Shown here: in pieces, positions 50,095-61,803 of the stretch | Layout of the letters: every line of letters begins with the position of its first letter | How positions within the stretch are numbered: position 1 is the first letter of the stretch | Program-made: the position numbers and the translations under genes | From: Tulasnella sp. 424 | Taxonomy: Eukaryota; Basidiomycota; Agaricomycetes; Cantharellales; Tulasnellaceae | Assembly (NCBI GenBank): GCA_019633425.1 | Contig: WSUB01000055.1 | Span: 1-64,000, forward strand | Length of the DNA: 64,000 nt | Direction: 5' to 3' | Notes under the pieces: model-generated | The model's input: only the letters and a program-made list of their open reading frames with translations | Databases searched by the model: none | What the model was told of the DNA's origin: nothing

Positions 50095-53000
50095 AAAAGA
50101 AATTTGAGGTCCACAAGGGATCCTTGTTTTTCTTCTTGTGTCTCGTAGGAAAGTTCTGGGCCCATCCGTTGGACCTTTCGTTCTTTTATCGTCCTTTCCC
50201 TTAACTGCAATCCCGTCCGTCCCCTTGCATTCCTCGGCTGGACTTTCGCTCGTCCGCTCCTATCACCTACTTACCTTCATCGCGGCTTCCCCCCTCCCCC
50301 TTTTTTCTTCTTCTTTGGGGAGCATCACAACCAACCACACCTCAGCATTCGCATTCTCTTTTGCATTTGATGTCCCTTACTTTTCTCCTTGTGTCATAAC
50401 TTCTCTTACTTCGCCTTCTCTCGAACCTGCCCATGCTCTCGAACGTCCGACTCGCTTGTTTCTTTGTTTCTAGATGTCCCTTCATATTTCACGTGGTTCC
50501 TGCTTTTCTTTTTTTCTTCTAATTGTCATCCAACAAATTTGTATTGTACCAGTACCGTAGCCTGGGTCTCCCAAAGTCAAGAAAACAGTGCAGAAACGAT
50601 AACTCGTGGAGTGCCAAGGTTTGCCTCGCGGTGGAGAGAAGTTTGCCCCCCACGTTAAAATGATCACGGAAGGGTGTGATAGCAACTCTGGAAGAGTCTA
50701 GTCCAACGTTGGAAGTGCTAACCTGATTTTCCTTGACCAAGTTCGGAGGTCTTGCTTGCCCGAGAGTTACACACTAATACTGCGTCGCCGGACCTCCTCT
50801 GGCTGCGGGGGGCCTCGATGTCTCGCGGCAAGCAGCGACAAAGAAGCCTCCAAAGGCCAGCATCGTGCCCTCATCTTCGCAAGCTTGAAGATCGCCGCTC
50901 GCGAGCAGTGCAGACGACCCGTCCAAAAGGGGGAACCAGGAACGGGCGTGTTTCGTCGCTCGGCAAACCAAGCCGAGAATGGCGGTCTTCGTAACCTCCA
51001 AGCCGAGATGAAAATAACCAGCGAACAAAGAAAACATGGGTGTGAATTATGACGGTCGTTATGCGACATCTCGATGAACAGCGAGTCCCAGAGGTCTTGG
51101 CTCTCTGCGGGTTGGCCGGGGAGCATATGCGGGTTGAATGTCTCCGAAACTAGACAACGAGCTGGAGGTTTTCCAGACCGATGGGTTTTAAGAAGTAGTC
51201 ACTCGGTCCAGTTTCGGACGAACGTCTCGTATATGCCTTGCTTGGACTGGGGGAGACTGAGTCCGCCGGCAGGTGGAAGCCCATGTATATCCGCGTCAGT
51301 GTCGGAAATATGCAAGCATACCCTGCAGGGCACACACAGCATGGCAAAAAAAATAGAAAAGGAAAGTGCAAAGTTGCGGGTCTTGTCGTCGAGTCGGAGG
51401 AACTTGGGAAGGATTGCAGAAATTGGAGGATTCCGTGCGTGGAGAAAGGGCAAGAAGTGAGAGGAGAAACTTTCGCGCCCCGGAGGCCCATGGAGGGATC
51501 ATGAGCGGGCGGACTTCGCTAACAACAAAGAAAGAAAAAAAAATGGTCGACGCCGTGTAGGTTCTTCTTGGTTACTTTTTCTGGTGGTACGAGCCTGGAC
51601 GTTCGCATTTTCCGCTTTACCCATGTCCCACTCCACAATCCTTTCTCTCAACAGAAAGCGGATGAACAGTTGAAGTCCGCCGTTACGTTATATACGTCAA
51701 AGGAGATGCATATCTCAAGAATCTTGGGGAAAAGGAAACGACAGTCAGGCTCTCGAGACCCAGATCTGGGAAGTTTTCTCTTTGATCTCTTGCCTTGTTG
51801 TCTTGCCTGAAATTTCGAAGACTCAAGAGCCCCGGGCGACTCGGATGTAAAATTTTCAAGTGCAGCCAAGTTTTGAATACGGACTTTTTTGTAATCAGGT
51901 CAAGAAGCTTGCTTTGGAATTTTGCCAGCTCAGGACGCCTGGGTAAGTTCTCGGGCGGCCACCCTAGATGCATGCACGCGAATCTCTGACCGAGGGACGC
52001 TTTTGGGACTTCGAGATTACCAGTATCGGCACATCGCTACCCCCGTTTTGTTGGAAAAATAAATCGTCGGAACCAACAGAGCGGGATTGGGGGGAGGAAT
52101 CGATAGGTGGAGATTGGAAGAAGACCCGAATTCGTTGAGGCGTGGGACCCTCCACGGGCTTCAAGCCGTCCATCACGCGAAGAAACGGCCCGCCGCTGCA
52201 TCGCAACTGGTTCTGCCCGTCAAATCACTTCGAACTGGTGGCTTGCAAGAACGTCTTCGTATTCTCTAATGAGGTTCTCCTCGGCTCCAAAGGGGCATTG
52301 TTTTTGCTCTGCCTCTCTCAGGGGACTATCGGCCTCCTATGTCTCGATTTCTATCGCAACATCAAGGCTCACCAACGACACGTCATTCGGAGATTTCTAT
52401 CTTCTCCGGTCTTAAAGGACTCTTTTTGGGCAAGGGGAGAGGATGGTGGTCACCCATGGGTTGGGATAGAAGTTCACCATGAGAGCTCCAAATCTTTGCT
52501 TCCGCCGATAGGTCTACCACTGTTACAATACGTGGCAAACCCCTCAATGCTCAAGGACTGAATCAAGAGAGCTTTTGTACTGCGGGTCGTCCGCGGATTA
52601 CCGTATCTAAGCTGCGATTGGGTGGTCAAGCGGCCCGTCGGAGGCCCCCCAGCCCGTGTAGGGACACCATTCTCAGTGACCGGGGGAATCTTGGCTCGTG
52701 TGTAGTAAGCTCTGATGTGTGTTTCAGAGCTCTCGAGTGGGCATTGTTTTAGACGACCTTCACGAATGTCCCGCGGACGGAGTGCAAAGACCGTCTCTCG
52801 ACAACACTAAAGCCACGCCCAAACATCTTGTCCTCGACCGCGCGAGTTTGATGTCTTCTCTCTTTGATTTGCTGGTACGATTCTAGAACGTTTATTGGAG
52901 CTCCATACGACGGATGCAGGGGTTGGGGTGCCGCTTCCGTCGGAGCACCTCCCTCCCATGTGGCCCAGCATATTTTTGGCTTTATTCATGCCCTGGCTCA

Positions 53001-55018
53001 ATTCAATGTAAAATAGCATCACATCAAGGGCTGTACGAATGTTATGATTGATCCAGAAATCGTATGGGAAGCTATGGAATCTAGGACGTTCCTACGTCAC
53101 AAACTCAGTAGTTACCTCGAGCTCGAGAACGTTCTCAAGCACGTTTCGGCACATCACCCTAGTGGAACGAAGACTAAAGCATCTTGGCAGAATCTATTGC
53201 GTATGTTTCTCAAGGAGCAAATGGCCGTGGAATAGATACTCTCAGGCAAATGCCCCCCTTCCCTTCCATCGGTAGCATTAGCTGGGTCAGACGTGAAAAA
53301 GGAAAACTCCCAGGAGTGACGTAGCTCGTACGACGATGAAATTCAGATATGGAGCTTTACATCGCCCTCTTTACACCTGTCTGGCTGTCGCTTCCAAAGC
53401 TATAGCCCTCCCTGGGAGCCTACGCCAACTCTAGCGAGGCCCCGTAGATCTTTTCTATAGCACTCTGCATGTGTACACTCCGCCGCTGATCTAGATCCTA
53501 CTCTATAACGATACCATCCGCCCCAACCCACACCGCACCCAGCACAAACGTTCCTTATGTCACAACGACTCGTATTTTAACCCTTGCCCAATACTTTTTT
53601 TCGGATCAAGTCGCACGACCTCTTTGTACATTTGAAGCCGTGGTTTTTTTCGACCCTTTCTCGATGAGCGGCTCGAGATCGGGATTTGCCTGTTGGTGGA
53701 CTGATCCGCTCTCACTCCTGTCAGGATAAAAATGTCGAGCCACTGCAAGTTTATTCTTGCCCCGAATCTTCTACCATCTCTCAACCCAGAACCGGGACAG
53801 ACTCAGCCGGGATGCTGACTGAGGCTAGATTCGGCAGAGGGTGGAACGCATGGTCTTCCGCCAATCAGGTGACAAATCGAAGGGGCGTAGAAGGGAATCG
53901 TTTATGTCAAACACCTTGAAATGCTATTGAGATGCATTCTTGGGGTCTATGGAAAGTAACATAATTTTTTTCTCTTTGCACATGCTTTCTCATGTAACTT
54001 AAAGGCCTTCGGACAGGGGGAGGTCAAGGTTTTGCTTGCCCGATTGATGAGGTGTCGCATGGCCTCACCCTTCCAGCTTCCTTCAGGTGGCGAGGTACAC
54101 ATTGGGGACCTAACGTCATCTCATTAAAGAGATAATTCCGCTGACAATCGGGGACAGGCTCGTGGCTGCTCCATTTAGCTCGCCCCTGTCCGGTATAGCA
54201 AAAGCGACTGGGTGGGGGGCCAGCGAACAACGAACAATCAATCCTCCGATTCCGGCGGTCGTTTTTTCCACGGACCGAGTTCCGACATATCCCTGCCCGA
54301 CTTGGCTTCTGCAATTTGCGACGGCCCTTTGCGCTCCCCCCTTCACGTGGACGGGCGAGGACCTGGTTTGCGTCGCTGCTGGACAGAGGCGGGCGAACGA
54401 CCGACCACATGGCCCAAAATTGGTGGCTCCGAAGGAAGGCGACGGCATCTAACGGCATCGCAACGCTACTTAGAATACTACTTCTGCAAGCATCTTTTTT
54501 TTTTACGTTGGCTATTATACAGGGTTAGAGACTTTGCGCAAAGCTTGGAATCATGCAAACGCGTGGGTTTCCGAGGAACGGGTCTTTGGGGTCTTCCTGA
54601 ATAGGGTCTTAAGGATTAAGGATGTGTTCTCCGACGCTAGCGGCTTTCGTCGCGGTGTGAAAAAATGGTTCGAGGTAATTGACCTTTTGCCGCGTGGGTG
54701 GGTGAGCACCTGAAGAACCATCCTCCCTCATTTAGCCAGGTTCCGCTTTATTTACAACGGTCCAAGCGTACGGCGGCGCCCTTGCGACCCAGGCTCGAAT
54801 GTAAAGTTGAAGTCCATTCAAGGACTTTGACATATAGGGGATCCCATTCAATATTGCTTTGGGGGTGCAAGGATCTCTCTCAAAATGTCAGGACGATCGT
54901 AATTAATATTACACCGACCCGGGGCGGAGACACTACAAGCGTGGTGGAATACATGAGATGCAAATCAAGCGGGCGATCATAACAACCTGAGACCAAAAAA
55001 GCAACGCCGGCCGGCGAT
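50095..55018. other. Gene-poor stretch
   Basis: I see no supported gene in these 4.9 kb. Open frames are short, overlap on both strands and match no family I know. The longest (139 codons at 52,142-52,561) has no domain. No transposase, reverse transcriptase, tRNA or terminal repeat was recognised. The first 400 bp are C/T rich and are probably the 3' UTR of the GID7 gene. Confidence 0.4.
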
Positions 55019-55620
55019 TCACGATTCACGACCTCCGACTCCTCTAGAACGGCGGGCCATGATGAGATCAGCCATGGAAGTGGGAGGCGAGTGGGAGTGT
55101 TGGGGAGTTTGAGAGGTCGAAGGTTTCACACTTGGACTTGAGGTCCCGAGGCGAGGTCGTGATATCGAAGAAGGCGCGGGAGGAGAGAATGAGGGTGTGC
55201 GAGAGTTGGGCAGGGTTATTGAACGTGCTGGGAGTGGAGGGCGACCGCCTATGGGCGTCGAGGCACTAATAGTACTAAGCGGCCTGGCGTTATTGGAAGC
55301 GAGCGATGGTGATTTGCTAGGTGACTTTACGGATGATGTTGGGGGTATCCGTGAACCAAGAGGAGGAGCGGTGCGGGAGGAGATGGAAGACACGTTGGAA
55401 ACGGCCGAAGAACTGGAAGCGGTCGAGATGGTCGAGGCTGTTGGTGGTCTGCGAACCACAGCAGGAGGCTTGACTGACACGCTGCCTCGTGCAAGGGAAG
55501 AAGAAGCGGGGCTTGAGCTGGAGCTGGAAGTGGGACCCATCCGGTAAACCGCGGTGGCCTTCATAGTTTGAGAACGCGCTTTCGCAAGTAGACTCTTGGG
55601 TCTCGTTGGAATAGTTTCAC
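55019..55620 (-). CDS. Probable last exon of an unrecognised Ser/Pro-rich protein
   Basis: On the minus strand a strong acceptor (pyrimidine tract then CCACCCAG) precedes 55,620, followed by an open frame of 200 codons: ETIPTRPKSLLAKARSQTMK..., then Ser/Pro/Thr-rich sequence with many SPS, SPP and RPP motifs, ending RRSRGVGGRES. The frame needs one base from an upstream exon that I could not identify. The composition looks like a disordered protein tail. An independent start at MKATAVYRMGP (codon about 20) is the alternative. No family recognised. Confidence 0.35.
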
Positions 55621-57442
55621 CTGGGTGGGGGGACGAACAAAAGGAAAACAAAAAGTAGTGTAAGTGCCCGAATGATTGGTACGTTCTAGTGGTTTATGGA
55701 AGAGTCGAGAAGCGGATTTCGCCCATTGCGGGGGGGAAACGAGAGTTCCGTTGACCGCTGCCTGATTGGGAGAATGCCAAAGAAAAAGCTTTGGACGTGA
55801 ACCAAAGCGAATAAGGACCTCCCAGCGCCCCCAATTCTCTTCTGCATCCGGCTGACTCCGAAAAACTTCGACCAAGCCAACGAGAAGCTGGGACCGTTTA
55901 TGGGGTCCCTAAATGAACTGGTCTAAAGATGTCTCGTCTCGGCCGGCATCTATCCTTTGGGCAGATTACGGGCCCAAATGACGTATAGGATAGACTGGCG
56001 CCAAGCTGTCGACAGGATCGGAACGGCAGGCAAAGGTGCTCCTGGTGTCTGGGTGTGTGTGGGGGAGCTTTTGACTTGAGAGCCGCAAGACATGGCTCGA
56101 CGGCTGCCAGACAAAGCAAAGCTCACAGCCCGGAGGGTAATTCATGCCACGACTGAATTACAGACTGGGGGGAATTGAAATGCGTGTGGAGGGTAAAAGA
56201 CAAAGAAAGACCCACCCCATCGAGCTCTCTTTGACGGAGGAGCTTTATCTGTGCGCTGCAACTCGCGCTCTCTCTTCTCTGCCGTCTTTCGCTCCTTCGA
56301 TTCCCGCAGACGCAGAGCGGCTAGCGCAAGCTTGTCTTCGTCGTTCCGAGCGGATTCCTAACAGGAAAGGGTGGGAAGGAAAAAAAAGAGTTGCTTCTCG
56401 TAAGCTACAAGTCGTCATCGAGCGGGGGAGGATCACCCCGAAATGGGTGGACTTGTGAAGACCGGGGAAACTTGATTGAACGAGCCCGCATTGTATGTAT
56501 AGAGACTTTGCAAAAAAGCTTCGGTCACTCGGTGATGGACCCCGAGGCGCTATAATCACCTATTGCTTCCGTCAGAAGCACATAATTTTACGGATGGATG
56601 AAGATCCGACTCGCTACGCAAGGGGAGGAGCGAAAAAGCACGGGAAAGTTCGAAAAAGGAAACTGGCCCCTCGCTCACATCGTACAATCTCCGCCAATTG
56701 GACGTTCCAGCAAACTCTCCATTGTGGAAAGCGTCCAGCTTTTCCGGGTACTTCTCAAAGAAGAACTTTCTCCATATATCTATCCAGACAGATTTGTTTT
56801 TTCGGAACCGGGGAGTGCGTGAGCGTGTTGGGCCGAGGGAGGGACGAGAGCGTTTGCGGCGCGTGGCCCTTTTCGGACTTACCTTGGTCTTGCTCCTTCA
56901 GGTTCTGTTTAAATTCCGATGACGTATATAGGCCCAATTTGAAAACGAAGATTTCCGAGATAAAGTAGCAGAAAAACGAGAAAGGGATCGGTCAATTAGA
57001 AGCCTTTTAGATGTCCGCGGGCGGCGGGGTAAGGGAGGGTGAGGCGGTGCAATTCGGAGTAAAATACACTCCAGACTGCCTCCCCGGGTCCCCTACTACT
57101 CCTCATTTCCCTCATCCCCGGAGAGAGAGAGAAGAACGAAGAGAGATAAACTATGCCCATGACGCACCGGAGATTGGTTTTCAAGTCTCCGTAGTATTTC
57201 CGGCGTGCACCGTTTATCTTCCAAGACCAGCTTGATGATATGCCACGGCATGGATCCGAAGCTATCAATTGCTGTGTGCCATCAAGGGAAAGAATGATGT
57301 AAATAAATTATAAAGAGAATTGTAAAGAGAAAAAGAATGCCGTGCACGAGGCGTTGGTTAGAGTTGGAAAAGTTCGGGAAACCCCAAGCATAAAAGTCAG
57401 CTTCGGGGAAAAACAAGTCGTCGTCGCACGTTAGGTTAAGGC
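55621..57442. other. Region without a supported gene
   Basis: Could hold upstream exons of the minus-strand frame ending at 55,019, but no chain of exons with matching phases was found. A minus-strand frame around 57,330-57,450 (NLTCDDDLFFPEADFYAWGF) looks coding-like in composition, without a known domain. Confidence 0.3.
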
Positions 57443-58022
57443 TCAGAAGAACGGCCGGAACCTCGGCGGAACTAGCAAAGGCCCGGGATCGCGCACATGG
57501 AGATGGGGAGAGGGGGGGGACGAGTTCGGGGTATGCGGGTAAGGAAAAGAGCGGCAAGGAAGCCGGAAGGGGGGAAAAACGCGGGCAAAGCCTAGAAAAC
57601 GTGGAGAGAGAGAAGTGTGGGTACTTACAGTTGAGATGCATCCCGACGACTTTAGCCCATCGCCGGAGTTCGGGGTTTGTAGGAGAATCGTATTACGCGC
57701 CAAATCGAAAGTAACGAAGTGGTGTCGACGGGGATCCGACCGTGGAATCGATCGTGAGCTGACCTTGGTCCCGATGCGCCACGAGGAACCAACCAATCAG
57801 GGTGTCAGGCTCACCTTTGACACAGACAGATTTCAAGCTGGGGACGTTGGTGTCGTCCGTTGTCACAGTCTGCGCCAAGTCTGCGTCCTCGATTTCCATG
57901 GGTTGGAGTTGAACCGGTGGGGTTGTGTGGGTGGTGTGTGTTGGTCGTGGAAGAATCGACAGGAGGTTTTGTGGTTTGAGAGGTGTGGCGGCAGGAGTGA
58001 AAGCCGTTAGTGCGCTTTCCAT
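57443..58022 (-). CDS. Possible first exon(s) of an unrecognised minus-strand gene
   Basis: A minus-strand frame starts MESALTAFTPAATPLKPQNL at 58,022 and is open to 57,693 (109 codons), passing a candidate donor (AAAG/GTGAGC near 57,816). A second frame in 57,630-57,780 (HHFVTFDLARNTILLQTPNS) ends at a good donor (AACT/GTAAGT, near 57,629). Phases between the two do not match with the splice sites I can see. It may be the 5' part of the gene that ends at 55,019. No domain recognised. Confidence 0.25.
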
Positions 58023-59687
58023 GTCCGGTAACGCCGTTTAACGCGTCACTCCGCCGGCTTCTATCTCGAGAGTTTGGATCTGGTCCAAGACCGCCTTTTT
58101 TTTTCGTTTTCGTCACCGCGCGCTGCAACGCTCACTCTCCCTGTCTGGCTCCCCCCGTCCACCCCCGCGAGACAGATGGAATCGTCGATGAGAGACAGAT
58201 GAACGGTGGCGTAGACTCGTCTATTTAGATCATCCTCAACGTTATCATCAGCGACCACACATTCACTAGTGCATGATGTTCCACGGCATGAAGCGAGCCT
58301 AACACCCATACCTCTTCTGCCCATACCCTTACCTCGCGGGTCCTGGTCCCTGCGCAGTCCCATCGTTCGCCCCTCGTTTTCATCTTTAGATCATTAGGCA
58401 TTTCCTCCAAAGATTCTCCGTATCCTGAGTCGACTCGCAAGGGAGTTTGGGACCACCCGAAAAACACAGCACAGACGCGGCTCGGCGAAACTGCTCGGAG
58501 GCTCAACCTGCTCTGGGCAAACCCGCATGCCTTAGTGCAATGCAATACGGTAAAGCTTCCTTTAGATTTCAGGGTGGCCTTGAATCTCGGAAAGATACGA
58601 TGCGGCGCTCCAGCTTTAGGTCGAAACGACGACACACCCACCCGCGTGCGCGGGCCCATGCCAAACTCACTTCATGGCTCCGACGTCCCCCACCCCCCCG
58701 TCCTATGTAGCTCCGAGGGGATTCATACCACCGGAGAATAACCAGAGCAGAGGTAATCTCTATTACTTCCTGCACCCCTTCTCTAAACCGAGTTTGTTTT
58801 GTATTCCACAACGATGCGCTGTCGTGGGTCCTGGCACCCATGCATGCGCATCGACGTCGACCTATTGATCTAAACCTCGGGCATTCATACACACACACCC
58901 ATACGCTCTATCGGCCCCCTTCAAGCCACCTGGAATTTTTTTGCATTTTTTACATTTTTGAATGTGGTGTGGTAATGTGGCCGTAAGCCTAGGCCGATCC
59001 TATTTCGTTAACATTCGGGCTTCCTTTGAATTCCAGGTGTTTGCGCGTAATCCCTAGTACGACACTCATGGCGAAGGTGTTAGGGCGATATGAGATCCCT
59101 GTCTGCCGATGTGGAAGTTTTTGGGGAGACATTACATACGCGGATGGATCGGAAAACCCACACGCTAACGACGACGCGCGACACACGAAACATGGGAGGG
59201 GACGTTACCGATTGTCTGAGTGTCGTGCGTGTCGCAGTTGCAATGAGGACGGATCAGGCAATTTTTGATGGCGATGCCCAAGGGGACCCTCAGAATTGTT
59301 ATATATAATAATATGTACCGATGTACACGCTTCGGGGGGCGGGTGCTCGGAGGAACACGTCTTGCCTGGCAAACTGGCAGGATATCGGGGTCCACGAGAA
59401 AGGTGGTGTATGTATACATATCATGGTATGTAATGGGAGTCCCAGGGATCATTCCTCAGTCTCCCTGCACCCGCTGCCTGCTTCCTTTCCATTCACAATT
59501 TCTTTCTGGTAGGGTTTCGCTCCCCCGCACGCGTTCAAACAGGGTCCCAGAACCCTTCCGATCGTATACCAGCGAGGCTCTTCCTTTCCATCCAGCGCGG
59601 CGATCCTTTTGGCTCATAACTTTGGCTCGCCCTCGACAGCGAACTTCGACCGCTGCCCCCACCCCGGCCCCTTCCACTTTATGCGCC
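58023..59687. other. Region without a supported gene
   Basis: Nothing recognisable on either strand. It probably contains promoters of the WOPR gene on the right and of any minus-strand gene on the left. Open frames here are short or lack coding-like composition. Confidence 0.4.
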
Positions 59688-59806
59688 TATAAGTCGTCCT
59701 CCCGACCCAAACCGATTCTTCCTCTTGCCCTCCTCTACTGACTCGCTTTCCTCTCTCTCTTTCCCCCTTCCTCCCCCCCCCTCCCTCTCCGCATTACCCC
59801 TTCATC
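59688..59806 (+). promoter_or_regulatory. TATA box and pyrimidine tract of the WOPR gene
   Basis: TATAA at 59,688-59,692 is followed by a C/T tract at about 59,735-59,806 and the start codon at 59,844. The order and spacing are those of a typical fungal core promoter. Confidence 0.5.
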
Positions 59807-59843
59807 ACCAACCCGTCCCTCGTTGGGCATCCCTGTGTCTCCG

Positions 59844-61294
59844 ATGTCGGCCATAGCGACCAATCCTTTCTATTTTCCCGCACACGAAGTGCAACGCCCC
59901 ACTCACGACCGCATCCATATACGTTCGGCGGAGGAGGCCCACATGCTTTTCGAATCTGTTAGACTCGGGTTAGTCCCTCCCCTCCCCGCATTCCAATCCC
60001 CATACGACTGTCGCTCATCCCGTTTCACCTCCTCGCGACCGACGTTAGCATTCTTCGACCTGTGATAAGGAGGCTTAATGACGCTGAGCGGTCGGCGTTC
60101 ATTCGCTCTGGGAGCGTTTTCGTTTGGGAAGAGTCGGAGGAGGCGATCGGTCTCCGAAGGGTACGTGCAACCTCCCCCCCCCCTTCTCATCCCGCTTATT
60201 ACTGACTGGACTGGATACCGTGACCTGCCTTGCATCTCCCTTGAAATCGCAACATCTAGTGGACAGATGGGTTGATGGTGAGTTTGGTCAAAGGCCTTGG
60301 TACGATGTCGCATACGGGTTTTCTAAATGTGGGTGACCTTTTCAGTGGTCGCCGTCACGAATGAGAGAGCCGTTCCTGTTCTACGAATCCAAGCGGCGCA
60401 GTCGGTCATCAACAGTCAGCTCGACCAACGGGTGAGGACCATTATGGGATGCGTGGTGTTCGCCTCCCGTTCCGGTTTCTGACGTCTCTCCTCTCCCACA
60501 GCGAGAGGCTCTCGACCGACACGTTGGCATCCACTAGCTCGGCTGGCGAGTCCTCCCCACGTTCCTCTGTGGATCAAGGCATTCCAGGCCTTGTCAAGCA
60601 GACCTACTCTGCTATCGTAATGGGCGATGGCAGCCGCCGAAAGTGGCACATGACGGCCTACTTCACCAACGCGGACTATCCTCACCTACCCACTATTCAG
60701 GACGACCTGCGATTGCGGGGTATTAAGGTGCCCAAAGGCATGTATCGCAGTGGGAAGAGTCGTCAAAGTGCCAAGAGCCTGCAAGAGGCATGGAACGGGA
60801 GCACCAGTCTAGCGAGTGCCAGTTCACCGGACCTGCATTTCTCGTCGCAGGAAGGCGAGCCTCAAGGTCAAACGATTCCACCCCCTACCAGATCAAGCAG
60901 CAGTGAATCAGCATCCCCATCAGGCTCACCTCTCATGGAGCACCCACGACGGTCCTCCCCCCCATCGCCCTACTCTCGCCCACCCTCCTCGCACAGACGA
61001 CCCCCATCGCCGTATTCGGTCGGGACTTTCCCCCCACCTACTACGCCGAACCAGCCAAACGGTTATGCCTATGGTCAGCAACCGCAAGCGCTTCTGCAAC
61101 CACCCACCCCGGCACAGCAGTACTCCCAGCGAAATGCGGCATCGATGCAGCAGCAGCAGCAGCCCCGCAATCACGTATTGCCGCCGCTGCAGTCCACCTA
61201 CGCGGACCAGCGCTATGTTCCGCCGGTCCAGAGAGCGGTCGGGAGAACCGCTGAAGACGAACGAATGCTCCAGAAATTCCGACCCATTCCTTAG
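59844..61294 (+). CDS. Gti1/Pac2 (WOPR) family transcription regulator
   Basis: Exons: 59844-59968, 60049-60160, 60260-60277, 60346-60431, 60502-61294; 377 residues. The first four exons together give a WOPR box A: HIRSAEEAHMLFESVRLG, ILRPVIRRLNDAERSAFIRS, GSVFVWEES, GLRRWTDGLMWSPSRMREPF and LFYESK. Box B follows (GLVKQTYSAIVMGDGSRRKW to about HLPTIQDDLRLRGIKVP). WOPR proteins bind DNA and control morphological switching, gluconate uptake, sexual development or virulence traits in other fungi (Wor1, Gti1, Pac2, Ryp1). The C-terminal 170 residues are Ser/Pro/Gln-rich, a likely activation region. Exon 3 is only 18 nt and supplies WTDGLM, which is needed to complete the box. The start at 59,844 puts the domain about 20 residues in. 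Confidence 0.88.
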
Positions 61295-61803
61295 ATTTCC
61301 TGTTTCTTCCGCTTCATCTCAATAACCGTGAGCCGGGCGCTCCATATGGGATCATTCGACCTCTTCTTACCCAAAATCTACTCATTCATTGAGATCATCA
61401 CAGTCCCGCATCTTGGATTCTATCTTGTCTTGGACTATTTTGTCTTCCCCCCTTTCCAGTCATCATGCTTCGCTCTTTTTTTTTTTCATGTTCATTTTCC
61501 TTTTTTGCCCTTTGCACCTCCCCCCTTGTACTAATAAGTTATGACCCTTTTACGAACCCATGCTTCTCTTCTTTCTTCTCTTCGGCCTTCATGATGCTTC
61601 TGGGTTTTGTTCGTTTCGTGTTTTTCATTGTACGTTGTTTTAGTTGGCGAAACTCTGAACATAGCACCCAACTCTGGGCTGTTTGCCTCGGCTTGTCGAT
61701 GACGGTGTCCAGATTCCGACGAGCCCTCATACCAAGGCGCATACGGCGCAAGTTCAAGAGAAAAGAACGCAGACAAAACGTTAAGCCGGACGGTTGGAGT
61801 CGA
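61295..61803. other. Intergenic region between WOPR gene and myotubularin
   Basis: T- and C/T-rich sequence (61,440-61,570) with no coding signal in a supported frame. It probably holds the 3' UTR of the WOPR gene and the promoter of the next gene on the same strand. Confidence 0.4.

Noticed and set aside
52142..52561. 139-codon plus-strand frame
   Set aside because: No domain, no supporting splice or promoter context, and competing frames in the same interval.
59265..59741. 158-codon plus-strand frame before the WOPR gene
   Set aside because: It runs through the TATA box and promoter of the WOPR gene and has no family resemblance.
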